Shown here in pieces: positions 62,811 to 64,000 of a DNA stretch of 64,000 nucleotides; position 1 is the first letter of the stretch; every line of letters begins with the position of its first letter. The stretch is from Prevotella sp. GTDB taxonomy: Bacteria > Bacteroidota > Bacteroidia > Bacteroidales > Bacteroidaceae. The notes under the pieces are model-generated. The model searched no databases. It worked only from the letters and a program-made list of their open reading frames with translations, and had not been told where the DNA came from. The stretch lies in NCBI GenBank assembly GCA_021204905.1, contig JAJPYN010000010.1, positions 47,560 through 111,559 of the forward strand, given 5' to 3'. The translations under genes and the position numbers were made by a program.

Positions 62811-62842
62811 CAAATTTACCGAAAAACGGGCAATAAACCAAA
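62811..62842 (-). promoter_or_regulatory. promoter of the phoH-purC-ubiE-aroE-purM operon
   Basis: Minus strand TTTG (62839-62842), 20 bp, TAAATTTG (62811-62818), an exact consensus match 38 bp before the phoH start. Confidence 0.65.
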
Positions 62843-62875
62843 AGAAAGCCGGCGCGCTTTTGCCGCTGTAAAGCC

Positions 62876-63787
62876 TCACTCGCGGCGCGCGTTGTCAATG
62901 CGGCGGATGAGGCCGAGGCTTGCCCCGCTTGTCAGCTTGCGCGCGAACATCCTGCCTGTCGCCATAAGCAAATCGAAGTCCTCCTCGCGCCAGACGCGGA
63001 TGGCCGACGTGTATTCGATGTGGTGGAGCAGCGTCATGCCAACGAGCGTCGTGCTGTTGTCGCAAGGAAAGGCAATCAGGCGCGGCCGCCATGCTTTTGA
63101 ATTGAAGGCTATCGTTTGCAAAAGGGTCTCGTCCGGACTGTGCTGGTTACGAAATTCGCGGCGTATTTCGTGCCTATGAGCATCGTAAGTATTTACAACA
63201 AACCGCGCCAAGTTCTCGCTTATCGCCCACCACGATGCACCTTTAAACTTGCGCCACGTTTCGCCGCCGACGCGGAAGGTGTAAGGCCGTTTGTAGCCGG
63301 TAAGGTTAATCAGCTTGCGGCAGATGATGCTCAGCCGTTGGTTCCATTTGTTGCCGATGAGGGGTATTTCGAAAAACAGCCTTACTTCGCGGAAGATATC
63401 CTTCGGCTTAAACTCCTCGTAAAGCGGCATCGCGGCAAGGATTTCTTTGCCCTCCATCGAAGCGAAATAGTCAGTGATGCGGCGGTTGCTCCACAGCGGA
63501 TAGTCGAGACCGCTGAGCGTTACAAGGCGGTCGAAGCTGACGGGAAAGGCTATCGCTGCGCGAAGGAGCGCGAGCTGGTAATCCCATTGGTTGATAGTGC
63601 CCCAGCGCACGTCAATTCGCTTTTCCAAAAAATGCACGTTATCCTGCGGCAACAGGCGGCGGAACGGCTCGATGTCGCTCTTTTTGTCGATGTGAACGAA
63701 GAAATGCGCGCCGCCCTGCAAGGCATTGACGAGGCGGGCCAACTGCGGCGCGTCGGTGTGGGCGGAGATGAGGTAGGCGATGTCCAT
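62876..63787 (-). CDS. GT14-type (core-2/I-branching-like) glycosyltransferase
   Basis: A 303-residue protein with the family 14 beta-1,6-N-acetylglucosaminyltransferase-like fold: AYLISAHTDAPQLARLVNAL at the start, HFFVHIDKKSD, RWGTINQWDYQLALLRAA and the LSGLDYPLWS segment (about 92-101), then GASWWAISENLARFVV. Bacterial members add sugars to surface glycans; donor unknown. It lies 19 bases after the partial acyltransferase-like gene on the same strand, so both may belong to a polysaccharide locus continuing to the right. Confidence 0.87.
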   Translation of the reverse strand: MDIAYLISAHTDAPQLARLVNALQGGAHFFVHIDKKSDIEPFRRLLPQDNVHFLEKRIDVRWGTINQWDYQLALLRAAIAFPVSFDRLVTLSGLDYPLWSNRRITDYFASMEGKEILAAMPLYEEFKPKDIFREVRLFFEIPLIGNKWNQRLSIICRKLINLTGYKRPYTFRVGGETWRKFKGASWWAISENLARFVVNTYDAHRHEIRREFRNQHSPDETLLQTIAFNSKAWRPRLIAFPCDNSTTLVGMTLLHHIEYTSAIRVWREEDFDLLMATGRMFARKLTSGASLGLIRRIDNARRE

Positions 63788-63806
63788 TCGCGCGCGGAGG
63801 CTTTTT

Positions 63807-64000
63807 TTATTTCCTGCCGAAGAGATGGTAGCGCAGGAACGGACTGATGCGCAGGATGTTGCTCACGAGCAGGCTGAACGCCGTAACGATGATGCCTATG
63901 GCGAGACTTAAAACGATGTCAATCAGGAAGTTAGGCGTGTTCGCGTTAAGCCATTGCCCCACCATCGGCATCCTCGGCATGAGCAGGTAGTGGATGAGGT
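63807..64000 (-). CDS. 3' end of a membrane acyltransferase-like protein (partial)
   Basis: The last 64 codons of a minus-strand gene running off the right edge. One transmembrane helix (LIDIVLSLAIGIIVTAFSLL) is followed by a short basic end (SPFLRYHLFGRK), resembling the C-terminus of acyltransferase family 3 O-acetyltransferases. The preceding LIHYLLMPRMP also fits. With only the end visible, the family is a guess; the gene and its stop are clear. Confidence 0.5.
   Translation of the reverse strand, partial: LIHYLLMPRMPMVGQWLNANTPNFLIDIVLSLAIGIIVTAFSLLVSNILRISPFLRYHLFGRK

Noticed and set aside
1..64000. CRISPR arrays, rRNA genes, riboswitches, insertion sequences with transposase
   Set aside because: No regularly spaced palindromic repeats, rRNA, known riboswitch cores (none upstream of metF, dapA, leuA, glyA or pur genes) or transposase motifs were seen.

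Overview
The window is chromosomal DNA of a Bacteroidota, most likely order Bacteroidales (family not resolved). The evidence is a SusC/SusD pair, an LpxC-FabZ fusion, GldH, an UpxY-type NusG paralogue, a Bacteroidota-type AURKAIP1/COX24 mini-protein, conserved Bacteroidales gene orders (purH-mreBCD-mrdA-rodA; lpxD-lpxC/fabZ-lpxA; phoH-purC-ubiE-aroE-purM-prfA-pyrF) and many TAnnTTTG promoter boxes with TTTG about 20 bp upstream. Base composition looks GC-rich for the order, with a few clearly AT-richer islands: the mini-element at 5.2-6.5 kb, the small genes at 41.7-42.3 kb and the mrr gene at 57.3-58.1 kb.

Layout. 0.1-4.4 kb (minus): cstA, recR, a membrane protein, a GT2 glycosyltransferase and a GNAT acetyltransferase. 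4.4-5.1 kb: a PIN toxin/antitoxin pair whose toxin 3' end is copied into a 29-bp tandem repeat. 5.23-6.51 kb: a 1195-bp insertion bounded by 89-bp exact direct repeats of the 3' half of tRNA-Ser(GGA). It holds an XRE regulator, a 37-residue membrane peptide, a 40-residue N-terminal scrap of a tyrosine integrase and paired ATTTGCAA boxes, but no intact integrase. 6.7-13.2 kb (plus): an IMP cyclohydrolase without its transformylase half, then mreB, mreC, mreD, mrdA and rodA for cell elongation. 13.2-17.0 kb (minus): metF, holB, ricT/PSP1, gldH. 17.1-19.4 kb: an orphan UpxY antiterminator and a GHL10-type glycosidase. 19.7-27.7 kb (minus): a small beta-glucan-type polysaccharide utilization locus (susC, susD, surface glycan-binding protein, GH16). 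28.2-36.0 kb (plus): dapA, leuA, leuC, leuD, a citramalate/isopropylmalate-synthase homologue, leuB and a TPR protein; then glyA. 37.4-39.6 kb (minus): rng, the mini ribosomal-type protein, HU. 39.9-41.6 kb (plus): thioesterase, gamma-carbonic anhydrase, HAD phosphatase. 41.7-45.3 kb (minus): aguA, aguB, aroB and two small genes, one frameshifted. 45.4-48.2 kb (plus): a degenerate ABC-like pair, a Nif3 protein, a zinc-ribbon coiled-coil protein. 48.4-55.0 kb (minus): lpxD, lpxC/fabZ, lpxA, miaA, PBP1A. 55.2-62.8 kb (minus): a long housekeeping operon from phoH to pyrF carrying an inserted mrr. 62.9 kb to the end (minus): a GT14 glycosyltransferase and the 3' end of an acyltransferase-like membrane protein.

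Most of the window is ordinary core genome: envelope and peptidoglycan synthesis, amino acid, purine, pyrimidine and polyamine pathways. The points worth a second look are the tRNA-flanked mini-element, a dispersed repeat family (17675, 19521, 27947, 48301) that in one case has become the C-terminal tail of a protein, octamer-repeat arrays that would fold into a long hairpin between susD and the glycan-binding gene, and the one-domain PurH. Names rest on sequence motifs and remembered family features; no database search was possible.
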